Positions 1 to 9,680 of a stretch of 64,000 bases of DNA are shown here, one piece after another. Origin of the DNA: Aquatica leii. Its lineage: Eukaryota > Arthropoda > Insecta > Coleoptera > Lampyridae. The stretch covers positions 96,336,806 through 96,400,805 of the forward strand of contig CM069434.1 of NCBI GenBank assembly GCA_035610365.1, given 5' to 3'. The notes beneath the pieces were generated by a model. The model did no database searches. It saw only the letters and a program-made list of their open reading frames with translations, and was not told where the DNA came from. A program made the position numbers and the translations under genes. Numbering within the stretch: the first letter of the stretch is position 1; the number at the start of each line of letters is the position of its first letter.

Positions 1-778
1 ATTACCGTTCTGGTTTCTACACCATTTCTGACTTTTTAAGTAAATTTTCTTGCTGAATTCCTATTACCTTAGCGTTTGTATAACTCAAGCGTAATCTAAA
101 AAAAATGTTCTTTTAATAAAAAACTGTTTTTGCAAACACCAGTGTGCAAAAAAATGGCCTCACTAGCACGTCACGTTACTCCTTAAAAAGATTCGGTGTG
201 ACACGGAATAGATTATGTTTATTACTGTAAAATTTAACATCTGTTGTTTTTATTTTTTATTTAGTACATCTATTAGTGTAGAGCGAAAAAATATTTTTTA
301 TACCAATAAGCTTGGGAGTGCAAAAGTTGTTACTTATACCAGTAGATTGCCATTAATTTTTTTTTCAACTTTGTCGATTTTTAACGGTGCCACAACGACC
401 TAGAATGTTTTCTAATGAGGATAATCGATTTAATGAATTAATGTTTTTTTAAATAGTTGTTGATATTTAGTTTAACTTGAGCCAAAATAAGTACTCAAAG
501 GTATGAAAAGGAACACAAAAAAAATTAAAAATAAGGAAAACACATTAAATTAAAATAAAGTTTAATTTTCTTCTACATAAGGTAAGCTAGTCTTTTTTAG
601 TTTTACAAATTAGTATTATTTTATATATTTTATTTAGAACTATTTTAAACTAAAAATATTTTTATTTTACGACAGTGGCGTACACAAATAACATGTATAA
701 GTTAAATTAAAGAAAAACAAATTTAAAAAAACCTAATATTATCACTCAAAATTTTTAAAATAGTAAGATTAAACTACA
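1..778. other. AT-rich stretch, no gene seen
   Basis: I see no supportable gene here. The sequence is very AT-rich with homopolymer runs, and its one short open frame (215-403) has no recognisable motif. The relic annotated at 779-985 fades out near 770, so part of this stretch may be unrecognisable continuation of it. Confidence 0.5.
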
Positions 779-985
779 TTCAGTTAGAAATACTCTCTCC
801 ATTATAGGAACTTTTTTGTTTTTTTCGCAAATGCATTTTTCGTAAGTTTTACATTTTCAAGATGCAATGTCAAACAAAACTTTCGATTTATCTTTAAACT
901 CTTCGATTTTCTTTATAAAGCTGGAAACATTGGATCGTTGTTTGAAGGGTTTTATGAGATTTCTGTATTTACAGTGGTAATCACG
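779..985 (-). pseudogene. Relic of unclassified repeated gene family, downstream part
   Basis: Read on the minus strand, this piece encodes a stretch with LFDIAS, an in-frame stop, then a cysteine-rich KCKTYEKCICEKNKKVP and a further MERVFLTE. The same layout (LFDISVCKCKNF, then a Cys-rich patch, then FLVDQRTARK) occurs in the plus-strand copy at 49.2-51.3 kb, so the two are paralogous. This piece is separated from its upstream half (5571-5815) by the hAT insertion. Removing the hAT and one target duplication makes the similarity run continuously across the junction. It is short, carries a stop and is not functional. I recall the family as widely repeated in arthropod genomes with no assigned role; that is memory, not a search. 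Confidence 0.6.
978..985 (+). repeat. hAT target-site duplication, left
   Basis: TAATCACG lies immediately outside the left terminal inverted repeat and is repeated exactly at 5563-5570. Eight bp is the duplication length typical of hAT transposases. Confidence 0.9.
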
Positions 986-1133
986 CAGGGCCGGCGCTAC
1001 CTTATTAGAGGCTAGGTGCAAAATAAAAATGCGAGGCTGGAACTTAAAATAAAAATTTACTCTTAAAAATTAACATAATGCTTGGCGGCAATAACATAAT
1101 AAAAAACTTTAAACGATAAACAAGCGGAAAAAA

Positions 1134-3690
1134 TCATAGATAGGTTTTTCGTGCTTTGGCTGAAGCAAACGCGTCAATGGTTTTTGATGTATCCAGTTCA
1201 CGTCCAACCTCTTTCTCTATTGCTAACATAGCCAAACCCAGCAGTCGTTCTTGGCACATACTGGATCTTAAATAATTTTTAATTAATTTTAATTTGGAAA
1301 AACTTCTTTCCGCAGAGGCAACCGTGACAGGCAAGGTTAGTAAGATTCGAACTGCAATGTATACGTTAGGATAGGCCAAAAATAGCTTTGTCATTTGAAG
1401 ATATTTTAATATGCTTAGAAGCGAACTTTGGTGGTTATCAGGAATGACTGGAATAAGAGATTTCAGTTCTTCAAACATTTCCGTGTGATCAATATCGGAA
1501 TCGGCATTAGTCGCGGATAAAACAGTCTGTAGGTCTTCGCACTTCTTATATAATTCTTCATCAGAAAGATCTTTGATTTTTGTGAAATCGTACATAAATC
1601 CAAAGTTTTTCCTTATGTCCTCATATAATTTGAATCTTTCTTTAAATGATTCTATAGCACTATCAACAATTAACAGAAAGTATTCAACCCGAAATTTTTC
1701 TTCATCGTTTTCTAACGTTTCATCTGAACCTTCATAGTCAAAAGATTTTTTGATTTTTTTTATCCGTCGTTTAGGAAACTGGGTTTTAATATGGTTTTCC
1801 TCTGCAATCTTTTTGCTTTTTGTACACTTGTAATATATCCATTTGTACGAAATGTGTTTAATTTACAAAGAAGTGTGTCTAGCAATGTAATAGCGACATC
1901 CATTTGCACGTCCATCCTTTGCAATATTTTTGATACTCTATTGACTTCGACAAGTAATTCATACCATATAACAGCAGATAAAATAAAAGGATAAGACTTG
2001 ATTTCTTGCAGTAATGAATTTGCTTCGCTCTTAGTTTTGGCATCTTTTGATTCATCAATGATTTTGCCAAACACTGTTATAAATTCCCGGATTTGGAAAA
2101 TTATCGCTTTTACACTTTCTACTCTGCATTCCCATCTCGTCGCTGATAGCGGTTTTGGAGTAAATGACAAATATTTTTTGGCTATGTCGTAACGGCAGTT
2201 AGAACTTGATAAAAATGTGTAAATTCGTTGAATTACTCCAAAAAATGAAACTGCTTTTACAGAAACACTAGCTACATCAGAAAGTATTAAATTCAAATTA
2301 TGGCAACCTGCAAGGAACATAATACGCTCGAGGATTTTCTTTCAGAACCTGAGCTTGCACACCAGATTTATTTCCTTTCATATTTGCCCCATTATCATAT
2401 CCTTGGCCTCTACAGTTTTGGAGTTCTAATCCGAGATTTCCGATGTGGGCTTTTTAAAATTTGTGTTAATCCTAAGCCGGTAGAATCTTTTACAATTAGA
2501 AATCCAGTAAAGCTTTCGCATATTTGCACTACATTGTCTTCAACAGATACGTATCTGATGATACAAGAGAGTTGTTCAGTATGGGATGAATCGGGTGTGC
2601 AATCTAAAAGTATAGAAAATACTTTGATTTTTTACGTGGTTGACAATTTTATTCAACACTTCTTGTCCCAGAAGTGTAATAATTTCATTTTGTGTATCTT
2701 TACTTAAATAATGTACGCCCTTTTTTGTATTTCTTGCATTATTGACGTGTTGCGATAATACAGGGTCGTATTTGGAAATTAATTCAACGAGACCCAAGAA
2801 ATTTCCATTGTTTGAAGAAAATAATGTGTCACATGTTCCTCGCAATGCCAGGTTATGTTCCGCTAAGTATTGAATTATAGATATTATTCGTTCTAAAATA
2901 TCTCGCCATTTTTTCTTTCCTGAATAAAAAGTTTTTTGGAATAATGTGGGATGGACTCCTGGTTGGTAATATGTTTTTTTGTTACATTCCATTTGTCTAT
3001 GGCAGCAAAGTGTGTTTTTGATACTTCATGCTGCTTTAATCTTACAGAACAATGTTGCCAGTCACTAAATCCAATCGTTTCTAACTGACTTGAGGCAGTT
3101 TGAAATAGTTTACACGGGACACAGAAAATTCGATCCTTTTCCATTGAATACATCAGCCACGTTCTTTCAATTATCTCGCCGTTATTTAACTTTCTCTTGT
3201 AATATATTTCAGAAAACGATCTATTTTTGGAATCTTTCGGATACGAAGATTTTTTCAATGTTGTAGGTCCTTGCATCAAAATAAATTCTCGCTGAGAAGG
3301 AGTTAAATATTCTGGCCAGGCTCCAATATCCTTCAGGTCTTGATATTCCAAGTTTGAGTGCATAGTGTCAGTTTCTACCACCATTGTCAAACACTAAAAT
3401 AGTTTTAAAACATTTTATATACCAGTAGTAATTTGTATAGATATTTAACTAACATTTTCATTTACTAGATTTAAATTAGGATTGATACTTGTGTAGATCC
3501 CTTCCATATTAGGCGATTTAGTGGCAGAACTAGTGTCAGGTGCTGATTCTTTTTCGGAACCTTCAATTTTTAAAAATTTGTGTAAAGCCCCTGTTTGTGT
3601 TTTGATAAATTCTTCATGAGCCTTTCGCTTCCTTACTTTTTCGGCCCCACCCATATATTTCCTACCACAATCTCGGTCTCTGGACGTCAT
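1134..3690 (-). pseudogene. hAT transposase, ZMYM1/TTF-type, broken
   Basis: The order on the minus strand matches ZMYM1-like hAT transposases. An N-terminal basic GGAEKVRKRK segment (3690-3445) is followed by a TTF/zinc-finger-type region with WPEYLTP, TWLMYS and CVPCKLF (3390-2893), a middle RNase-H-like region (2992-2576 and 2320-1760), and a C-terminal hATC dimerisation domain with LPVTVASAERSFSKLK (1595-1134). The pieces lie in three frames, so at least two frameshifts plus gaps break it. The gap at about 3434-3380 could be a small intron (GTTAGT to CTATTTTAG), because the flanking exons would stay in frame. Without that intron there is one more stop. Family is clear; activity is unlikely. 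Confidence 0.85.
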
Positions 3691-4092
3691 GTTTCTAATA
3701 CGTATGTGCTGTTAAAAGAATAAATGTAAATTTTAACATTGGAAAGACATGTTGGTAACTATGTAAACTAATGAAACAAGATGAATGAGAAAATAATTTG
3801 TATTGCATACATTTCCGCAACAAAACCATGAAGGTCTTTTTATTATTAATTTATTTATTTATTGTGAAGTAAAATCCCAAAACAAAATTTAACACATTGT
3901 GGATAAAGAACCTACTAGTCTCTGCCAAAAATTGTCACTCCCATATGCCATTAAAAACAGTCATTTCAGCACAAATTAGCACAACTTTCAATTTTTATCA
4001 ATTTTTAAAACCTTTATTAATTAGAATATTAAAAAGCTCAGAATCGAAAGCTAAATAGTTTAAATCCGTTATCAAATTATTATTTCTTTTAG

Positions 4093-4175
4093 TTAGAAGA
4101 ATTTTTGTGAAACAGCAAAGTTTTTAAGGTTTATTTTTAAATAAAAACTTTGCTGTTTTATAAAAATCCTTCTAA
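4093..4175. repeat. Long foldback (about 33-bp arms) inside the hAT 5' region
   Basis: Arms at about 4093-4125 and 4143-4175 are inverted repeats with roughly 31 of 34 positions matching, around a loop of about 17 bases. The core AACAGCAAAGTTTTT pairs with AAAAACTTTGCTGTT without mismatch. This could be a nested foldback MITE or a structured part of the transposon leader. Confidence 0.7.
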
Positions 4176-4314
4176 CCATACGAAAATATAATAACAAAAA
4201 CAGCTTTTGCTGTTTTATATTAGTATTTTTTAATTTGTACCAGCACTAAATAAATAATAGTTATTTTTGTAATAGGATAAATGCGTAAAGTGGGTGTTTT
4301 GTAATGAATCTAAG

Positions 4315-4430
4315 AAAAAATCCAAGGAAAAAATCTAAATAAATCTAAAGGTAAATAAAAGTAACATTTAATTTTAATTCAAGTCTGTTTTAGACTTTTG
4401 TACTTAGATTTTTTTCCTTGGACTTTTTTA
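4315..4430. repeat. Second foldback inside the hAT 5' region
   Basis: The segment at 4315-4338 (core ATCCAAGGAAAAAATCTAA) is nearly reverse-complementary to 4404-4429 (core TTAGATTTTTTTCCTTGGA), with about 65 bases between. It lies 140 bp from the first foldback, so this non-coding side of the hAT is unusually structured. Confidence 0.6.
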
Positions 4431-5562
4431 TCGAACTCTTTTTTAATAGCATACGAGAGCATTAATTTTTGGCCGAAATGGCAGGTCGAGGTCAAAAATT
4501 CTCTCTAACGTTCCATTAAAATACAAAATTTACAAACGAAATACAATCAAGAATTTTTGTACAACTGTAAATTTGAATTAATCAGCTAACAGCAAGTCAA
4601 GTTAAGTTGCTCTATCGTTACTGTAGAAACAATTAGTGCAAAAGTCTTTTATCAGTATAAAAGACCTTTTTTAAAAATTAATAAGTTTAACAAAAATGTA
4701 TTATACATACCTGTTACGAAATAAAGAAGACAAAGTAATAAATAATAAAGTAAATGTAAATTATCCAGTAAAAACTCGAAACACTAATACACTACACTAA
4801 TAAATGAATACTATATTAATTTAGTTTAGAACTACGCAAAATTAAAAATAAATATATGTACGTATAATCAAAATAAACACGTGATGTCACTTGAACAGTC
4901 TTTAACAAAAGTTATTGTCGCATCGAAAGTCGACAAGGAAGTTCTGTTGGTGGTGTAAGAAGCAATATTTATAAACAAGTAGTGTGAGAAAATAATTAAT
5001 TTGAAATCAGCAAGCCGGATGGGATTTTTAGGGTTTAATGTTAGTAAAGTGGCAAAGGTGTAATACACCGACGTCGGCTTTAGTGATCAACGGTCAGTGC
5101 ATTGTGTGTTTATGCAAAATTGTAAAATAGTTGACAGGTAATAGCTTAATGAAGCAAGGTGTAAGACCGAGCACGTTTGCACAAAATAAACAAGATTTAG
5201 GTACAATTGTGATGTTTCCACATTACAATATAAAGTATTTACAGAAATTTTCTCACACAAGGCATTTACCATTGGGTATAAAAACACATTGCAAATTTTA
5301 AGTTTTTTCAACCCCAGTAAATAATTTCTTCTCCGTAACAAATGGTTTATTACTTTCGTTTTGACCATCAAGGGTAGGTTCAATTTATTCAAGATGTTAT
5401 AAACCTTTACTACAATATGAGAAAAACGTTTTGTCGGTATTTACTTGAACGAATTTTGACACGTTTAAGATTTATCATTCTAAAAACTTTGTTGCGCGCG
5501 GGGCCTATAAAATGCGGGGCCGAGTGCACTGCACCGTTTGCACGTGCCTCACGCCGGCCCTG

Positions 5563-5570
5563 TAATCACG
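5563..5570 (+). repeat. hAT target-site duplication, right
   Basis: This is an exact copy of the 8-bp TAATCACG at 978-985 and directly abuts the right terminal inverted repeat that ends CCCTG at 5562. Confidence 0.9.
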
Positions 5571-5815
5571 GATCCTTTCAATAATACGTTCAGTAGATAT
5601 TATAGGTATTGACGCTTTCCTCCAAAGTGTCTCGGGAGAAGGTGCGATAATTTTTACGACTTCTGAAAAACTTTGGCTCTTTTAACTGACTTTCCCATTT
5701 AAAAATTGTTACGAGTAAATATATACTGTCGCAATATATCATCATATGTGGGTAAAACATTTTCATTAAATGGTACTCCAACTCCAAATAGCGGACAACT
5801 AATGTCTTTTGCACG
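5571..5815 (-). pseudogene. Relic of unclassified repeated gene family, upstream part
   Basis: On the minus strand this encodes a remnant with LPTYDDIL, a frame change, then a segment running into KASIPIIS just before the hAT insertion site. The plus-strand paralogue has LTNSDVMRYY, then WPKESIPIIS at the same relative places. Several frame changes are needed to follow the similarity, so this is a decayed copy. Its downstream half is at 779-985, on the other side of the hAT. The 225-bp open frame covering this interval is only partly in the biological frame. Confidence 0.6.
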
Positions 5816-6916
5816 TGTTAAAGTTGTCATTTTTTGTTTATTACTTGCTGTAATCTAAAAACAAAAGAAATATAGTTATAAAATCAGTTTTTGTGGCTAA
5901 GCATTTCATTTATAAATAAAAGATAAAACTGGAAAATGTGTGTGATATTAGCCATAATTCTTCGACATTCAGTAATATTGTGGCACCTCAACGAATCTGT
6001 TTGAAGTTACCATAATTTTTAGGGCGTTACTGATAACATAAATTTTTAATTTTTGTCTTAAGTTACTATATTTTGAACAAAACAAAAATTAAACAAGCAT
6101 TGATTTTTGCGTAATTTTGATTTTTTTTACAACTTTCAAAGTCGCCGTGGCACCTCAAGATATAATTTGATTTATTTTAAATTCAAAGGTTAAAACAGTA
6201 TACCAGATAAGAACTTTTGACCACCCAAGTCTTGTCAAATTTAGAAAAAATTAAAAACGCAATATTTTCTGTTCCACCCTATTATCTATGTGCATTTGTC
6301 TGCATTGCGATGAAAATTGTACATCTTAAACGTGTTTTTTATTCTTATACAGTTTCGTTACTAAACTTTTGTTGACATTAAATTAAATTGTGATAGAAAA
6401 CTTGTTGAAAATGAAATGTGCTGGATCCTGTTCTTTGTTACCAACTATTAACAACATTTTTTAATGAAACTTCTTATTTTACTAATAACTTTAAATAAAT
6501 TCAGTAACTTTTCTTGTAATTTGTTTAGCTTATAGTTGGATTGTATAGTCCGTCTATTAAACTATGCAACGAACAATGTCATTTTGGTTGACCAGTTCTA
6601 TTGCAATTTGTTGCTTCCTCCACAATTTGCAAGGCAGACTATAGAAGTGTCGGATTTGAAGCATTCATTCCTACTCAGCTAAAATATTATTTTATTTATT
6701 TTGATATTTTCCAACTGAGATTATTATAGCCATAATCTAAGCGGGTGAGAACGTAAAAAGAAACTTCCAGCCCGCAACTAGTCTAATAGCGTAGGGGTCG
6801 GAAAAGAACAACAATTGATCAAGGAAAGAGAAAAAAAAAGAAAGGATTTTATTCAAAACAAGTTGAAGTAAAGTAAGCATCCAGCAAAAACACCTTGGAT
6901 TTGCTACGCCCGTACT
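5816..6916. other. Intergenic, nothing recognised
   Basis: About 1.1 kb of AT-rich sequence with no motif, tRNA or repeat structure that I can support. A phrase GTGGCACCTCAA recurs near 5981 and 6147, but two short hits are not evidence of an element. Confidence 0.5.
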
Positions 6917-7545
6917 CACAAGATGTGGTGCGAGAAGCGAGGCATATACAATTTCTCCGACACTCTACACAATTACTGAAAGATGTTTTTAAGCAACTCA
7001 ATTGGAATTACAAAGGAATGAATATCGATGGTCGATACCTAAATCACTTAGTTTTGCGGATGACATCGTGTTAATTAGCAACAATTTAAAAGACATCAGA
7101 GAAATTATATCAGATAACCTTGAAAAAATATTGAAAAAAATCATGGGGTTTTTAGCAAGTTAAATTCCTATTAACTTAAAAACTAAGGGTCTTAACACTT
7201 GCATTCTCCTGGCTTTTACGTATGGATTACAAACAACAACTTTAGCAAACAAAACTGTGAACAAACTTTGCATAACACAACATCCAATAAAAAAACTTGT
7301 GTTGAGCGTTTATCTTCAAGATCACAAATAAGAAAATTAGACGATAAACGAATGTAGAAGATGTGATAAAACGGTAGTGAGCTAGGTTTATGACTAAACA
7401 GGATAAGACACGATGGACAAAAGATAATATGCAGTGGAGACCAAGACTGCATAAGCAATATAGATGTCGCGACATTACAGCGGTAGTAGGTCAAAACTGG
7501 TATTAAAGAGCACTGTACAGAGATGAGTGGGAAGTAGAGAGAATG
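6917..7545 (+). pseudogene. RTE-type non-LTR retrotransposon relic (reverse transcriptase 3' part)
   Basis: Reading the plus strand with several frame changes gives the palm-domain signature of RTE-clade reverse transcriptases: TISPTLYT, then LNWNYKGMNIDGRYL, then FADDIVLISNN with the catalytic ADD. This is followed by the thumb/C-terminal hallmarks ILLAFTYGLQTTTL, then INECRRCDK and a KSTVQR-like tail. Multiple stops and shifts follow one another. No endonuclease domain or element boundary is visible, so this is a 5'-truncated, decayed copy. The clade call rests on motif order and remembered insect RTE proteins; a jockey-like relative is the main alternative. Confidence 0.7.
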
Positions 7546-7794
7546 CATATATTATAGAGTAGATATCAAAAGGCCAATAAAAAGGAATTAAAAATCTAAT
7601 TAACTTTAAAAATATCATTAACTGTCAGCAACAAGTTTTAAACATGGAAAATGTTCAATTTTTTTATTATGTACGTTTTTTATTCTTTTTTAATTTCGTC
7701 AATATAGCGTTTGATTTTAACATATTAATTACGTGATTTCAAACATAAATTACACCAAAGACTCAAAGTACTTTTTAACAAAAACGTGTTTGTT

Positions 7795-7798
7795 TTAA
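7795..7798 (+). repeat. piggyBac target site TTAA, left
   Basis: TTAA directly precedes the terminal repeat CCCTTTGTCTAC. piggyBac elements always insert at TTAA, and the matching TTAA is at 9677-9680. Confidence 0.9.
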
Positions 7799-9216
7799 CC
7801 CTTTGTCTACGAAGCGGATCCAATGAACCCGAATGAAATTTTATTGTGTCCTTATATCAATATTTCATGCTTATGAAATCTGTACCTGCTTGACTTTGTT
7901 TATTTACATGTCTTTTGTAAATTTTTGATGGGGTTAATTTATAAGAATAATTTGTTTTGTATATATATATACATTTTCTATCGAGAACTACCATCTGGGT
8001 CCAATGGACCCTTGTGGAATTTCCCAGTGCTTTGTGTAGAGGCAAGAAATGAATACTCTATTCAGTACTACGTTGAGTTTTGTAAATAAATGAAAACCAC
8101 TGAATCGAAATGGATTGCAAAAATTTATTGGAGTACTGATACTTATTAGAGTTTACAAATCAAAAAAGAGATATCCCAATTGTGGAGTAACAAAGATGTA
8201 CGAAAAAATTTTAACGATATTATGAGCCGTACTACGTTTCAAACTATACTTCGAGTAATTAGATTTAATAATGCAGCTGCAAGAAGGAAAGGTAGATCTA
8301 CTGACAAACTACAACCGATTCGCGAGTGTTTCGAAATGTGGAACGATTACTTACAAGACGGATTTATTCCAGGTTGGAGTATGACCGTAGATGAACAATT
8401 TCTAACATATAGAGGAAGATGCTCATTTCGGTAATATATACCTTTACAGATACCAAGAAGCGTGAAATCTTTTCTACATTGTTTGCTTTTCAAAGTGATA
8501 AAATGATAATTTCCTACTGCCCCAAAAAAGAGAAAATTGTGACATTACTTAGTACCTTACATAATGACAAGAAAATCGATAATGGATCCAAGAAGAAACC
8601 TGAAATAATTGTAGACTATAACAAAACTAAAGCCGGAGTCGACACTATGAGCCAAATAACAAAAACATACAGTGTGAAAAGGAGAACAAGAAGATGCCCC
8701 CTGACGGTTTTTAACAATATGATTGATATTAGTGTTATGAATGCATTCATAGTGTGGTCATGTCTCAATGGAAGTTGTGACAAAAAGTTGCGTAAGAGAA
8801 GAAACTTTATTATAGAATTGGGAAAACAGCTAGCACAGTATAACAAAAAGTTTGAAGAACCGGTACTTAGCACCAGCACAGCATCCGAACCTCCAAAAAA
8901 GAAAAAAAGTTAGGGCGTGTATTAGTGTACACATGTAAGAAGTGAAACTTCTTTATGGCCTTATTTTTCGCAAAATGATCTACATGCAACTTTTCAGAAA
9001 TTGGTTAAATAAAGTTAAATAAATTTTAAACAAAAGGATTTAATTATCATAAACATGAATACAAATTTTTGTAAATCAATTAACTAATTTTTGTAGATTC
9101 AATTTCATATTTCAGTTACCATAAGCCATTAATTACAAAACAACAATTGATCGTATCTTATAGCAACGTTTTGATCGTGTACCTTATAACCATCCGTTTT
9201 GTGACCTATAGTATGT

Positions 9217-9236
9217 GCCTCCGTGGCGCAATCGAC

Positions 9237-9273
<37 letters not shown>

Positions 9274-9290
9274 GAGCCCACCCGCGGGCG
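9217..9290 (+). tRNA. tRNA-Asn (anticodon GTT)
   Basis: This folds as a cloverleaf: acceptor 9217-9223 with 9283-9289, anticodon stem TTCGG/CCGAA with loop CTGTTAA (anticodon GTT at 9251-9253), a TTCG/GGTGG T arm (GGTGG/CCACC), and a D arm GGCGC...GCGC. Internal A and B boxes are intact (GGTTCGAGCC type). The acceptor has one C-C mismatch (9221 with 9285) where a G is expected, plus one T-G pair. The discriminator base is G. A TTTTT run at 9294-9298 follows as a polymerase III terminator. Its position inside a transposon insertion is odd: it may be a genuine gene swept into an element, or a diverged copy. The mismatch leans towards a decayed copy. Confidence 0.88.
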
Positions 9291-9293
9291 AAC

Positions 9294-9298
9294 TTTTT
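9294..9298 (+). terminator. RNA polymerase III terminator of tRNA-Asn
   Basis: Five T residues begin four bases after the discriminator base of the tRNA, the usual stop signal for polymerase III. Confidence 0.75.
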
Positions 9299-9676
9299 AT
9301 TTATTTTACTACCTTTGAACACCTTGTACAATTTGTATTTATTTAAAAATATTTTAGAATTTTATAAAAGATGGCGCGTAACGAAAAAAATGTGACGGTA
9401 AATTTTTTTCCAACGCCGATAAAGAAGTTTCACTTCAAAAAAGTTGTGGCATATGCACAGCTAAACAAGATCGAAAAACTAAAACAACGTGTTATAAATG
9501 TAATCAATATGTATGCAGAGAACATTCTGTAACATTATGTAAAAAATGTTTTGAATAAATATTTATAGATTATAAAAATAAAAATGTTAAAATAAAGAAA
9601 AACGCCTTTGATTGCACATGGGTCCAATGGACCCGAGCGGTAGCTAACAAAAGTTTTTTTTGAAGTAGACAAAGGG

Positions 9677-9680
9677 TTAA
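9677..9680 (+). repeat. piggyBac target site TTAA, right
   Basis: TTAA directly follows the right terminal repeat GTAGACAAAGGG and matches the TTAA at the left end. Confidence 0.9.

Larger units (their letters stand above)
986..5562 (-). mobile_element. hAT DNA transposon (ZMYM1-like transposase), 4577 bp
   Basis: Both ends are defined by an 11-bp terminal inverted repeat, CAGGGCCGGCG at the left and its complement ending CCGGCCCTG at the right, and by the perfect 8-bp duplication TAATCACG outside each end. The transposase relic occupies the left 2.6 kb on the minus strand. The right 1.9 kb (3691-5562) is the non-coding 5' region and holds two long foldbacks. The perfect target duplication suggests a fairly recent insertion or good luck, while the coding region is broken, so the copy should now be non-autonomous. 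It inserted into a member of the unclassified repeated family. Confidence 0.9.
8912..9436. mobile_element. Insertion of about 525 bp inside piggyBac, carrying a tRNA gene
   Basis: A 9-bp direct repeat AAAAAAGTT stands at 8903-8911 and at 9437-9445, and the piggyBac reading frame resumes exactly after the second copy. These are the marks of an insertion with target duplication. Inside, an 18-bp perfect inverted repeat GAAGTGAAACTTCTTTAT lies at 8939-8956 and at 9419-9436; the right copy is at the very end, the left copy 27 bp inside the proposed start. The tRNA-Asn gene occupies 9217-9290. The element type is not known to me. Nine-bp duplications are typical of Mutator-like elements, but the A-rich duplication could partly be chance. 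Confidence 0.55.
8165..9558 (+). pseudogene. piggyBac transposase, deleted and interrupted
   Basis: The first piece (to 8434) starts inside the DDE_Tnp_1_7 domain and contains MTVDEQF with the first catalytic Asp. The next piece (8435-8913) is in another frame and begins after the lost segment, so the second catalytic Asp is gone. It retains DYNKTKAGVDTM with the third Asp and ends in a lysine run. The cysteine-rich C-terminal domain, with CGIC, CYKC, CREH and CKKC, is encoded at about 9446-9558. The 8912-9445 stretch between them is an insertion; leaving it out puts the lysine run and the CGIC motif in the same frame. The protein is therefore an N-terminally truncated, catalytically dead remnant. 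No credible start codon is present. Confidence 0.85.
7799..9676 (+). mobile_element. piggyBac-like DNA transposon, 1878 bp, internally deleted
   Basis: The ends are the 12-bp inverted repeat CCCTTTGTCTAC / GTAGACAAAGGG, each flanked by TTAA. Subterminal near-palindromes GGGTCCAATGGACCC lie at 7997-8011 and 9620-9634, with a diverged copy at 7816-7830; such internal repeats are common in this family. The transposase inside has lost its N-terminus and the middle of the catalytic domain. A 525-bp insertion with a tRNA-Asn gene separates the catalytic part from the C-terminal cysteine-rich domain. The copy cannot be autonomous but keeps both termini. Confidence 0.92.

Noticed and set aside
215..403. 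62-codon plus-strand frame
   Set aside because: Low-complexity hydrophobic translation of AT-rich DNA with no motif or splice context.
5087..5392. 101-codon minus-strand frame in the hAT 5' region
   Set aside because: No homology that I recognise and no agreement with the transposase. Likely chance in AT-rich DNA.
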